This document shows, piece after piece, positions 6,284 to 13,050 of a DNA stretch of 13,943 nucleotides. How positions within the stretch are numbered: the first letter of the stretch is position 1; every line of letters starts with the position of its first letter. The position numbers and the translations under genes were made by a program. The notes below the pieces were generated by a model. It did no database searches and was not told the DNA's origin. It saw nothing but the letters and a program-made list of their open reading frames with translations. This DNA comes from Calditrichia bacterium (GTDB taxonomy: Bacteria; Calditrichota; Calditrichia; RBG-13-44-9): contig JALXCH010000467.1 of the NCBI GenBank assembly GCA_026991005.1, forward strand, positions 1-13,943, in the 5' to 3' direction.

Positions 6284-7660
6284 ATGTTTCAGCGCATCTA
6301 TACATTGATTCTTATAATGGTAGTAATTTCCTTTTCTTTCGCACAGGTGGCAGATGATGCCATTCGCATTCGCCAGGGGGAAGAAGGATTTGGCGCTCGA
6401 ACCCTGGCCATGGGCGGGAATGGTGTAGCTGCTGCCAGAGATTATTCCATCCTGTACTGGAATCCCGGTGGTCTGGCTTCCCTCAAGAAAAACGAAATTT
6501 TTCTGGATTATTCCTACCGGCAGTTTAATAGCGAGGCACAATTTCAAGGAAGCACGACCAACAACGAACAAACATTTTCGCATCTGCGCAGTGCCGGGAT
6601 GGTTGTTCCCCTCCCCACTACCCGGGGCAGCTTTGTGATTGCATTTGGTTACAATTTTGTGCAGGATTACGACGATTACCTGCGTTTCGAAGGAATGAAT
6701 CCTCAGAGCAACGGTCTGGGCTTTGAACTGGAAGATAACAATGGAAACGTGGATTGGTACCCTTTCGACAGGGATGTCCTGCAGGAAGAAGAAGTGATGG
6801 ATGAAGGAGGATTGCATCAGTGGAATTTTGGGCTGGCCCTGGCTATTTCTCCCAATCTGGATGTGGGTGCCAGTATTAATTTGTGGAGGGGCAAAGACAA
6901 CTATCGGCTGAAATTTCGACAAACAGATATTCAGGATTTGTACAATGAATTCCCCGGGAATTACGAGCGCTACGAACTTCATCAGAGCATCCAGGCAGAA
7001 TATTCGGCACTGGGATTTAAAGCGGGTGCCATGTACAGGTTGAACCCCTACATCCGCATGGGCGGTGCAATCGAATTTCCTCTTCGGTTTTCGGTATCCG
7101 AGAAATACAATTCCGGAGACCGCATTGTTTTTGATGACGGGTACGAAGATGCCGTGGAGGGTGAACCAGGCACCTGGAGTTATGATGTGCAAACTCCTTA
7201 CCGTGTGGATGGAGGCATCGAACTGGGGAACGAAAAGGTGCACCTAACTGCAGCGGTACGCTATCAGGATTGGAGCGAAACCCGGTTTAAAGTCCCTAAA
7301 AATGCTTCTCTTGATGAAGATTATTCTGACTTGCTGGAAGAGAACAAAGTGATTGCCGGGAAATACCGTGCCACGCTGAATTACTACCTGGGTGGCGAGA
7401 TAGAGTTTCCCGGTACCAGTTTAGCACTGCGGGGTGGATATGCGGTGCATCCTTCTCCCCTGAGCGAGGCAACCGTGGAAATGGACAAAAAATTCTACTC
7501 CGGTGGAATAGGATTAAAACTGGGAGGCGGTTCCCGGCTGGATATTACCTACGTGCGGGGCGAATGGAGTCGATTCAGTGAAGATGCTTATACTCCCGGT
7601 GGAACTATGGAAGAGATTGTCGATCACCGTATTTTTGCCGGATTGCGCATAGCTTTCTAA
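6284..7660 (+). CDS. FadL/PorV-like outer-membrane beta-barrel protein
   Basis: A 458-residue protein. TTGGAGGTC precedes the ATG at 6284; an in-frame TTG at 6272 lies within that binding site and is unlikely to be used. Residues 1-20 form a signal peptide, probably cleaved after SFA. The mature N-terminus contains FGARTLAMGG...VAAARDYSILYWNPGGLA (about 36-65), typical of OmpP1/FadL- and PorV-type barrels, where this part plugs or caps the barrel. The remainder alternates polar and hydrophobic residues with many aromatic positions, and the protein ends in Phe, as expected for BAM recognition. The substrate is unknown: hydrophobic compound uptake (FadL-like) or a secretion shuttle (PorV-like) are both possible. 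It is co-transcribed with the basic lipoprotein and followed by a strong terminator. Confidence 0.86.
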   Translation: MFQRIYTLILIMVVISFSFAQVADDAIRIRQGEEGFGARTLAMGGNGVAAARDYSILYWNPGGLASLKKNEIFLDYSYRQFNSEAQFQGSTTNNEQTFSHLRSAGMVVPLPTTRGSFVIAFGYNFVQDYDDYLRFEGMNPQSNGLGFELEDNNGNVDWYPFDRDVLQEEEVMDEGGLHQWNFGLALAISPNLDVGASINLWRGKDNYRLKFRQTDIQDLYNEFPGNYERYELHQSIQAEYSALGFKAGAMYRLNPYIRMGGAIEFPLRFSVSEKYNSGDRIVFDDGYEDAVEGEPGTWSYDVQTPYRVDGGIELGNEKVHLTAAVRYQDWSETRFKVPKNASLDEDYSDLLEENKVIAGKYRATLNYYLGGEIEFPGTSLALRGGYAVHPSPLSEATVEMDKKFYSGGIGLKLGGGSRLDITYVRGEWSRFSEDAYTPGGTMEEIVDHRIFAGLRIAF

Positions 7661-7696
7661 GCTCCCTTTGCGGATTGGGTCAATCCAGGGAAAAAC

Positions 7697-7739
7697 AAAA
7701 TTCCCCGGTCTCCCTTTCCGGAGGCCGGGGAATTTTTTT
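7697..7739 (+). terminator. Strong intrinsic terminator after the barrel gene
   Basis: CCCCGGTCTCC (7703-7713) pairs with GGAGGCCGGGG (7720-7730): 11 bp with one wobble and a 6-base loop. The flanking AAAATT/AATTTT extend the stem, and a run of seven T follows. A smaller perfect repeat, GGATTG-GGT-CAATCC, lies just before it (7672-7686). The A-rich left flank could let it work in both directions. Confidence 0.92.
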
Positions 7740-7894
7740 CACCATTACCAGCATAAAATCCAGCAACCATCCTACAAGGGAAGATTTAAAAATCCTTCAA
7801 TTAGGGTTAATAAACCGATACAAAACGAGAAAACGACTACTCCTCAAGCAAACCTATTCATCAAAATTTTCTTGTTAAAAAAAGAACAAACCAT

Positions 7895-7923
7895 TTGACT
7901 GATTTCGATAAATTCATTATTTT
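7895..7923 (+). promoter_or_regulatory. Sigma-70-type promoter of the cupin gene
   Basis: TTGACT (7895-7900), a 17-base spacer and TATTTT (7918-7923), about 25 bases before the cupin start. It lies downstream of a strong terminator, so the cupin is an independent unit. Confidence 0.55.
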
Positions 7924-7948
7924 GAAATAAAACTGTAAAGGAGGGACA

Positions 7949-8290
7949 ATGGCCAAATATTTGCGTTCATCCTGGCAAAAAGTGAATAAAAAAGAGCTGG
8001 ATCCCAAGCTTACCCAACAGGTGTTTACCAGCCATAATGTAATGATTGTTCGCTATGTGTACGAACCGGGGTTACACTTTCCGGAACATTCCCACCCCCA
8101 GGAACAGGTGACCCTGGTGGAAGAGGGGACTCTGGAGTTTACCATCGATGGGGAGAAGGTGATTTTACACGAAGGAGATATTTGTGCAATTCCTCCTAAC
8201 GTTCCCCACTCCACCAATGTGGGAGAGGAACGCGCAGTGGCAATTAGTATTTTCACCCCGGTAAAAGAGGATGTGATTATTCAGCAATAA
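7949..8290 (+). CDS. Small single-domain cupin, KdgF-like
   Basis: A 113-residue cytoplasmic cupin. The first cupin motif is GLHFPEHSHPQEQVTLVEEG (41-60) and the second is GDICAIPPNVPH (76-87). The likely metal ligands are H47, H49, Q53 and H87. From memory this H-x-H...Q...H set is that of KdgF, which helps open unsaturated uronate rings released from pectin or alginate. The tail FTPVKEDVI also resembles the F-S/T-P-x-R/K-E-D ending of that group. AAAGGAGGGAC lies immediately upstream of the ATG. No uronate lyase or sugar-acid pathway gene is nearby, so the substrate is not supported by context; it could be another small-molecule cupin with the same fold. A promoter precedes it and the next gene is on the other strand. 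Confidence 0.78.
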   Translation: MAKYLRSSWQKVNKKELDPKLTQQVFTSHNVMIVRYVYEPGLHFPEHSHPQEQVTLVEEGTLEFTIDGEKVILHEGDICAIPPNVPHSTNVGEERAVAISIFTPVKEDVIIQQ

Positions 8291-8649
8291 GAGAAAGATT
8301 CGTCCTGAGCTGTGATTATAGTTGGACTTTCTCCACCCGGAAAAAATTACACTGGGAGAAAGCTATGCGGGATGAGAAGATTTAACTCGGGATATTGGCG
8401 GGGAAAAATGCATCTTTTAATTTTACAAATTTCAAAGAATAATTAAATTTTCGTTTGCTCCGTTTACTATATAATGTGCCTACCAAGAATTTTTTGAACC
8501 GGTACAATGGATAGATGGCATTTTAAAGTAAATTTGAAAATAATTAACTAATCACTGATAAAGTGAAATCAAAAACACGCTTCACAATTTTCCACTAAAA
8601 ACTAAACCGACATTTTTTCTTGCTTGATTTTTATTACCGTTTTTACAAT
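8291..8649. other. Convergent intergenic region, no gene seen
   Basis: AT-rich DNA between the cupin and the 3' end of the nuclease remnant. CTTTCTCC and GGAGAAAG (about 8328-8365) form an 8-bp inverted repeat and a third GAGAAAG follows the cupin stop, so two alternative stems are possible there. No T run follows. A 12-codon ORF near 8408 has poor support. Confidence 0.4.
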
Positions 8650-9641
8650 TTATTTCATTTTCTCGACAAAATCTTCCAACGACTTTGCAATCTTGGCCGT
8701 TTCCAGCAGTTCTTCCAGCTTTTCTACTGATTCAATCCTCTGAATTTGTTCCCGAATATCTTTTTCCACCTGCTGAAATTTCAACTCCAAAATATCCATA
8801 ATTACTTTACGAAGTATTTCTTGTTTACCTTCCAGTTTCCCTTTTTGCAAACCTTGCTGAATACCCTGCTGGATACCTAACTGAATACCTTCTTTTTTCC
8901 CCTTCTCATAGCCTTTCTTTTCCACTAAAGATATGATAGACACCTTTTATCCTACTCTATTTTGTACATCTCATCGATTAATTGACTGTCCATCTCTTCC
9001 GGCAATTTCATAATCCATTCTATAAACTGAAACAGCACCGCAATGGTTTCCCGCCTCATTCCCAGCTCATACAACCGAATAAGAAACTCCCTCTTCCAGC
9101 GATACCGATCTTCATAAGCCCCTTCTGTGTCCATTGTGCGTAAGTAAGCCAGCACACCCAGCGCAAACACATTCTCCCTAACCTTCTTCTCTACCTCTTC
9201 CGGAATATAATCAATGATCTTTACCAGCGGAAATTCAAATGTCACACGGGTTCCATAACGTTCTCTCACATACTGATTGGGACGATAAGAAGGACTCCGG
9301 TCCGTTAACACCGCCAGACTAGCAACCTCCTGTTGATACACATCGAAAATGCGATTGCGGTAAATTAACATCCGCTTCGCAAAGTCCTTCTCCCTGCCCC
9401 TGCACCTCAATGTGAATCAATATCCATTTCTCCTTCCCATTTTTCAAACACACACCTGCACCAGCTTATCCACTATCCGCCGTCCCGTATCGGCTCCCCG
9501 TACAATCTGTTGAAATTCTTTATCCAGAAATTTATAACCACAGGAAAAATCAATATCCAATGCAATCTGGGGAAAGAAAAATTCCATAAATTCCTGAAAT
9601 AAATGAGTGAGAACTTCCTTCCAGGCAGCATCTTCTGACAT
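8650..9641 (-). pseudogene. Broken Rpn-type PD-(D/E)XK nuclease
   Basis: Three pieces, all minus strand, together span about 330 codons, the usual size of Rpn/PDDEXK_2 nucleases. The N-terminal piece starts at an ATG with GGGAGGAAC (MSEDAAWKEVLTH..., with FLDKEF and RRIVDKLVQV) and stops at TGA 9446-9444. The sequence VFEKWEGE, WILIHIEVQGQ and REKDFAKRM then appears in three successive frames, so at least three +1-type shifts occur between about 9455 and 9391. The middle piece ends at TAG (8954-8952), and a further shift near 8943 reaches the Lys/Glu- and GIQxG-rich tail. The catalytic region (VDKLVQV...HIEVQ) is still readable. These proteins are related to transposase-like or recombination-promoting factors. 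Sequencing error is a less likely alternative, since at least four shifts and a stop are needed. Confidence 0.83.
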
Positions 9642-9705
9642 AGTTCCTCCCAGACGTTTCTTCTACTAACAAAAATAGTTGATTCATATAATTTAATCCC
9701 TACCT

Positions 9706-9741
9706 AAAAAAAGAAAAAAAATTACTGGAATTCCAGGTAAT
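9706..9741 (-). terminator. Intrinsic terminator of the Rieske gene
   Basis: Read on the minus strand, ATTACCTGGA and TCCAGTAAT pair with a single bulged base and a tiny loop (9741-9721), followed by a T-rich run interrupted by one C (9720-9706). It lies 52 bases after the Rieske stop and just before the nuclease remnant. Confidence 0.8.
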
Positions 9742-9793
9742 AACTAAAAATTTTTCACCGGAAATATTAAACATTCCGGAACCTGCACGGGAG

Positions 9794-10120
9794 TTATTTT
9801 TCGGTATCCAGAATCACATAGAGGGAACCACCCACACTTTTCAACGGATACACCCGGAGCTTAGCCCAATATTCATTCAGACACTGGCCGGTTGGTAGAT
9901 GAAATCGCCAGCCGTGCCAGATGCAGGTAAGTATTGTTCCCTCCACAATTCCTTCGTGTAAAGAGCCACCGGCATGAGGGCAACGATTTTCTACTGCAAA
10001 AAACCCTTCTTCGGTACGAAAAATAACAATTTCCCCCACATCGGGATGCCGAAAAACAAAAGGACGCTCCGGAGTAACATCACCTACGGCACATACTCTA
10101 ATTTCCTCTAAAGAATTCAT
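9794..10120 (-). CDS. Rieske [2Fe-2S] ferredoxin-like protein
   Basis: A 108-residue soluble protein that would carry one electron. The cluster ligands are visible as C47-P-H49 (RCPHAGGSL) and C66-I-W-H69 (TCIWHGWRF), the arrangement of Rieske ferredoxins of dioxygenases and of NirD-type subunits. There is no membrane anchor or disulfide CxxC pattern as in bc1-complex Rieske proteins. The ATG at 10120 has GGAAAA upstream; a TTG one codon earlier is possible. No oxygenase or nitrite reductase gene is nearby, so the partner is unknown. It follows the asparaginase by about 130 bases and may be transcribed with it or separately. Confidence 0.9.
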   Translation of the reverse strand: MNSLEEIRVCAVGDVTPERPFVFRHPDVGEIVIFRTEEGFFAVENRCPHAGGSLHEGIVEGTILTCIWHGWRFHLPTGQCLNEYWAKLRVYPLKSVGGSLYVILDTEK

Positions 10121-10251
10121 CAAATTTTCCGGAATTAAAAATATTCTGAGTTCCTAAACACCAAATGAAAGGAATATTCCGAATCCTTTGGCCTCACCAG
10201 AACATGTACAAGCTACCAGGCCAACCGAAGGTATCCCACTACTTCTGATTA

Positions 10252-11253
10252 TCATCCATCCTCTGTAATTTCTCCCGCCAGGGAATGATGCAGTTCATCC
10301 TTTACCCTCTGAATGTTCCCCTGGTATCGGCTCAGCAAAAACATCAATTTCACAATGGTGGCTTCCACTGTCATGTCCTTTGCCGAAATCGCTCCCGCCT
10401 GTCGAATTTTTTGCCCACATTCGTACAAGTTTAAATCCACATATCCATACGGATTCTGGGAACCCACTACCACAATTTTGCCCGCAGCGGTCATTTCTTG
10501 TACCCAGGGAATCAGAGAATTCTCCTGAATTGCCACATTCCCCAATCCCATTGCCTCTACCACTACTGCCTGGATGGAAGAGTGTACAATTTGTTGCAAA
10601 TACTGAGGAGAGAGACCAGGAAAAAAGCGGAAACTAATAACCCGAGGATCAAAATTTTCGTAGTAAATAAGTTCTTTACCAGGGGGCAAGGTTCGGTTCG
10701 AGAGGGAAATATCCAGCCCTACTTCGGCCAGAGGAGGGTAGTTAGGACTGGTAAACGCATCGTAATGGGTGCTGGAAATTTTAATAGTACGATTCCCCCG
10801 GAACAACCGGGTGGCAAAGAAGATGGCTACTTCGGGGATAGAAAAGGTAGCCAGTTCTACGGAATTAATAAGATTGCTGCGAGCATCGCTCCTGATTTTG
10901 GCCAGCGGTCGCTGGGAACCAGTTAAAATTACCGGTTTGTTTAGTCCCCGCAGCATAAACGATAGTGCCGTAGCCGTGTACACCATGGCATCCGTACCAT
11001 GGATGATGACGAAACCGTCGTACCGGGAATAACGGTCGCGAATCAATCGTCCCAATATCTTCCAATGGTGAGGTTGAATATTGGCGCTGTCGATGTTGAA
11101 GGCGACTTCAAAATCCACATCCGCCAACTTTTTAATTTCTGGGAGGTACTGAAAAATGAGTTCCCGAATATCGGCAGGTGCCAGTACCCGCTCCGGTTCG
11201 GCAGGCATCATCCCAAAGGTGCCACCAGTATGAATCAGCAAAATTTTTTTCAT
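10252..11253 (-). CDS. ansA: Cytoplasmic (type I-like) L-asparaginase
   Basis: A 333-residue enzyme predicted to hydrolyse L-asparagine to aspartate and ammonia. The N-terminus carries the first catalytic motif, HTGGTFG, with nucleophile T12. The second motif is HGTDAM with T87 and D88, and a lysine in the expected place is K158 (NRTIKIS). SDARSNLINSV follows the second motif, as in type I enzymes. The length fits the family and there is no signal peptide, so a cytoplasmic housekeeping or nitrogen-supply role is likely. AAGGACTTTAGGACG precedes the ATG. A related alternative is the GatD subunit of the archaeal amidotransferase, which is less likely because GatD carries an additional N-terminal domain. 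Upstream, a Crp/Fnr-like palindrome at 11343-11358 could affect its promoter. Confidence 0.92.
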   Translation of the reverse strand: MKKILLIHTGGTFGMMPAEPERVLAPADIRELIFQYLPEIKKLADVDFEVAFNIDSANIQPHHWKILGRLIRDRYSRYDGFVIIHGTDAMVYTATALSFMLRGLNKPVILTGSQRPLAKIRSDARSNLINSVELATFSIPEVAIFFATRLFRGNRTIKISSTHYDAFTSPNYPPLAEVGLDISLSNRTLPPGKELIYYENFDPRVISFRFFPGLSPQYLQQIVHSSIQAVVVEAMGLGNVAIQENSLIPWVQEMTAAGKIVVVGSQNPYGYVDLNLYECGQKIRQAGAISAKDMTVEATIVKLMFLLSRYQGNIQRVKDELHHSLAGEITEDG

Positions 11254-11342
11254 CGTCCTAAAGTCCTTTTCCTTTGGCCGACAATAGGAAGTGGCATTAA
11301 TATGTTACCGGTCCAGGAAAATTTATTAACTCAAAATTATTT

Positions 11343-11358
11343 CGTGACATTTGTCACT
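11343..11358. promoter_or_regulatory. Crp/Fnr-family-like operator, GTGA-N6-TCAC
   Basis: C-GTGA-CATTTG-TCAC-T; the inner GTGACA-TT-TGTCAC is a perfect dyad. The GTGA-N6-TCAC core is that of Crp-type regulators. Its centre (11350.5) lies about 41 bases upstream of a transcription start inferred from TATTTT at 11379, the class-II activator position. The divergent asparaginase starts 90 bases away on the other side. Confidence 0.5.
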
Positions 11359-11378
11359 GAAGAAATATGATTCCGGAA

Positions 11379-11384
11379 TATTTT
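11379..11384 (+). promoter_or_regulatory. -10 element for the structured leader
   Basis: TATTTT with no good -35 hexamer at 17 bases. This fits a promoter that depends on the activator site at 11343-11358. Predicted transcript start is about 11391. Confidence 0.35.
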
Positions 11385-11410
11385 ATTCACAAGTAATTTG
11401 AAAAAAATAG

Positions 11411-11482
11411 AGGGTGAATCCTCGATCGGAGGTTAAAAGACCTATCTGAGGGATCGAGGAAACATCCTCGACGATGTGATAG
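11411..11482 (+). ncRNA. Structured leader with mutually exclusive stems (attenuator or riboswitch-like)
   Basis: TCCTCGATC (11419-11427) pairs with GATCGAGGA (11452-11460), 9 bp, enclosing a small AGGT/ACCT hairpin (11430-11443). The same GATCGAGGA strand can instead form TCGAGGA-AACA-TCCTCGA (11454-11471). GACC-TATC (11439-11446) can also pair with GATA (11478-11481) and GGTC (11487-11490), the latter being the 5' arm of the following terminator, an anti-terminator arrangement. I do not recognise it as a known riboswitch class. It precedes the gene for a 60-residue helical protein. It could also be a stand-alone small RNA ending at 11508. Confidence 0.55.
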
Positions 11483-11508
11483 AGCGGGTCCTATGACCCG
11501 CTTTTTTA
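11483..11508 (+). terminator. Intrinsic terminator inside the leader
   Basis: AGCGGGTC-CTAT-GACCCGCT is a perfect 8-bp GC-rich stem followed by TTTTTT. It lies 100 bases before the next start codon, so it would either attenuate that gene or end a small RNA. Confidence 0.9.
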
Positions 11509-11520
11509 TTCCAATTTCTC

Positions 11521-11552
11521 CTTTATTGAAGGATATCAACTATTCAATAAAG
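11521..11552. repeat. Perfect 10-bp inverted repeat, first of two
   Basis: CTTTATTGAA (11521-11530) and TTCAATAAAG (11543-11552) with a 12-base loop, between the leader terminator and the small gene. No T run follows, so it is not an obvious terminator. It could be an operator or an RNA stem. Confidence 0.6.
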
Positions 11553-11558
11553 TTTGAG

Positions 11559-11583
11559 TATTTTCTACCGAATGTAGAAAATA
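11559..11583. repeat. Perfect 10-bp inverted repeat, second of two
   Basis: TATTTTCTAC (11559-11568) and GTAGAAAATA (11574-11583) flank CGAAT. It ends 25 bases before the small protein's ATG and overlaps the only promoter-like pair there (TTGAGT at 11554, GAAAAT at 11577), so an operator role is plausible, as is an mRNA hairpin controlling translation. Confidence 0.6.
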
Positions 11584-11608
11584 AACATAATTCAGGGAAG
11601 GATTAACC

Positions 11609-11791
11609 ATGAAGATTGAAGCGCAAGGGAATGCCATTCAACAAGCCAGCCAGGAGATGTTTCGAGTTATTCAACAGGCTCAGCAGACCAATCAGGAAAT
11701 GGCCAACAAAATGATTAAGCTGTCTATTGAACAGCAGATGCAGCAACAAAAAACTCAGCTCACCAATCAATTAATCGATTTGTATATGTAA
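11609..11791 (+). CDS. 60-residue Gln-rich all-helical protein
   Basis: GGGAAGGATTAACC gives a good ribosome binding site for the ATG. The protein has 16 Gln in 60 residues, no Pro or Cys and one Gly, and its hydrophobic residues (I, F, V, M, L) are spaced as in an amphipathic helix or coiled coil. There is no signal peptide or membrane segment. I do not recognise the family; in size and style it recalls short 'putative motility proteins' of the YjfB kind, but the match is not convincing. The gene has an elaborate leader: an activator-like site, an attenuator-like RNA and two inverted repeats. Its stop lies five bases from the end of the convergent MFS gene. Confidence 0.75.
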   Translation: MKIEAQGNAIQQASQEMFRVIQQAQQTNQEMANKMIKLSIEQQMQQQKTQLTNQLIDLYM

Positions 11792-11796
11792 CTCTG

Positions 11797-13050
11797 CTAA
11801 GGAGCGGTGCGGAAATCTTTAATCAACCAGCCCACCGCTCCACAGGCTGCTGCCAGCAGAGCAATTATGGCATACAACTGGTTGATAGGAATCCATTCAC
11901 TGATTACTCCGGTAAGAGCCATGGAGATGGCGGTAAATCCCACCACCGCTACAGAAATCATGCTAAAAATACGCCCCTGCAGGTGCGAAGGTACGATTTT
12001 CTGAATCAGTGTAGGCCGGGGAATAATAATCATAGGAATTACCAGAGAATGCACCATGAGGGTAAGAAACATTCCCGGGAAAGTCCGCACCCAGAGGAGA
12101 GGCAGAAAAGTAATGCCATCCAGTACAATGCCCCACAACAGCACCTGGCTGTTACGGAATCGCTTTCCAAAAAGATTCAGAAATAGCGTTCCGGTAAGCA
12201 TTCCCACAGCAAAAGCAATCTGGGTAAAGGCGTATTTATCCGCTGTTTCGTGGAGAATTTCTCGCACAAAAATTGGGGTACCCACAATTGCCGGTCCCAT
12301 GATGAAAATATTATCGATGGCAGTGACCCACAGTAACGCCCAGATGCGGCGGTCGCGGCGAGCATACTGAATTCCCTCCAGCACATCATGTAGGGAAGCG
12401 ACAAATTGCTCTTTCCAAGAAATGGTCCGGGCAGAAGGGGAATTTCGTGTTTTTTCTACAACTACAATGCGGGAAATAAACCAGAAAGAGAGAAAGAAGG
12501 TGAGAGCATCCATATTGAAAAGGTGGACAATACCCACCACAGGAATCAGTACCCCTGCCAGAGCAGGCCCCAGCAGCAAAGCAAACTGCCAGGCGGTTTG
12601 CACCAAGGAATTTGCCTGCAGGAGCTGTTCCGGTCTCACCAGATGAGCAATGGTAGCATCCCGGGCGGGATTAAACATAGTATTAAACATAGCCAGCACA
12701 AAAGTAAACACACCCAGTATCAGTCCGCTTAATCCATCCAACCAGTAAAGGATGGGAATAAAGAGAACCAGAACACCACGGGCGGCATCGGCCAGTAGCA
12801 TCAGACGCTTGCGCTGAAAGCGATCGGCCAGTGCTCCCCCAAACATTCCGAATAACAGCGTGGGCAGGTAACCGCTCATCGCCACCAATCCGGTGGCCGA
12901 TTTGGATCCGGAAATTTCCAGCATCAACCACAACATGCCAATTTCGTACACGGAATCGCCAGCCTGAGAAATCACCTGCCCAAACCATAAATAGGCCAGA
13001 TTACGATTGATCAGAATCCGTCGGAGAAACACACGAATTTTATTCCACAT
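11797..13050 (-). CDS. MFS_3-type exporter (EntS-like)
   Basis: A 417-residue inner-membrane protein with about 12 hydrophobic segments. The motif-A region GGALADRFQRKR (71-82) sits between TM2 and TM3, and NPARDATIAHLV fits the EntS/macrolide-efflux branch of the major facilitator superfamily. Its substrate is unknown. The ATG at 13050 (MWNKIRVFLRR) is chosen because GGAGCAGGAG lies just before it, inside the end of the ABC gene; an open frame further upstream is just overlap with that gene in another frame. The 11-base overlap with the ABC gene indicates translational coupling and a joint role in export. The 3' end contains a perfect 9-bp inverted repeat. Confidence 0.88.
   Translation of the reverse strand: MWNKIRVFLRRILINRNLAYLWFGQVISQAGDSVYEIGMLWLMLEISGSKSATGLVAMSGYLPTLLFGMFGGALADRFQRKRLMLLADAARGVLVLFIPILYWLDGLSGLILGVFTFVLAMFNTMFNPARDATIAHLVRPEQLLQANSLVQTAWQFALLLGPALAGVLIPVVGIVHLFNMDALTFFLSFWFISRIVVVEKTRNSPSARTISWKEQFVASLHDVLEGIQYARRDRRIWALLWVTAIDNIFIMGPAIVGTPIFVREILHETADKYAFTQIAFAVGMLTGTLFLNLFGKRFRNSQVLLWGIVLDGITFLPLLWVRTFPGMFLTLMVHSLVIPMIIIPRPTLIQKIVPSHLQGRIFSMISVAVVGFTAISMALTGVISEWIPINQLYAIIALLAAACGAVGWLIKDFRTAP
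11801..11841. repeat. Perfect 9-bp inverted repeat at the MFS 3' end
   Basis: GGAGCGGTG (11801-11809) and CACCGCTCC (11833-11841) with a 23-base loop, inside the last codons of the MFS gene and next to the convergent small gene. Neither strand has a T run beyond it, so a standard terminator is not supported. It may protect the 3' end or slow convergent polymerases. Confidence 0.45.

Noticed and set aside
6044..7243. 399-codon open frame opposite the lipoprotein and barrel genes
   Set aside because: Despite its length it is antisense to a well-supported barrel gene, starts inside it without a ribosome binding site and shows no family features.
8408..8446. 12-codon ORF (MHLLILQISKNN) after the cupin
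   Set aside because: Only GGCGGGG precedes the ATG, no promoter or terminator frames it, and the codons show no protein-level pattern like that of the 18-residue peptide.
8516..8532. TGGCAT at 8517 as a third sigma-54 promoter
   Set aside because: There is no TTG at the required -12 spacing and no gene downstream on the plus strand.
11291..11307. TGGCAT at 11292 as a sigma-54 promoter for the leader
   Set aside because: The -12 position reads TGTT out of register, so the obligatory spacing is not met.
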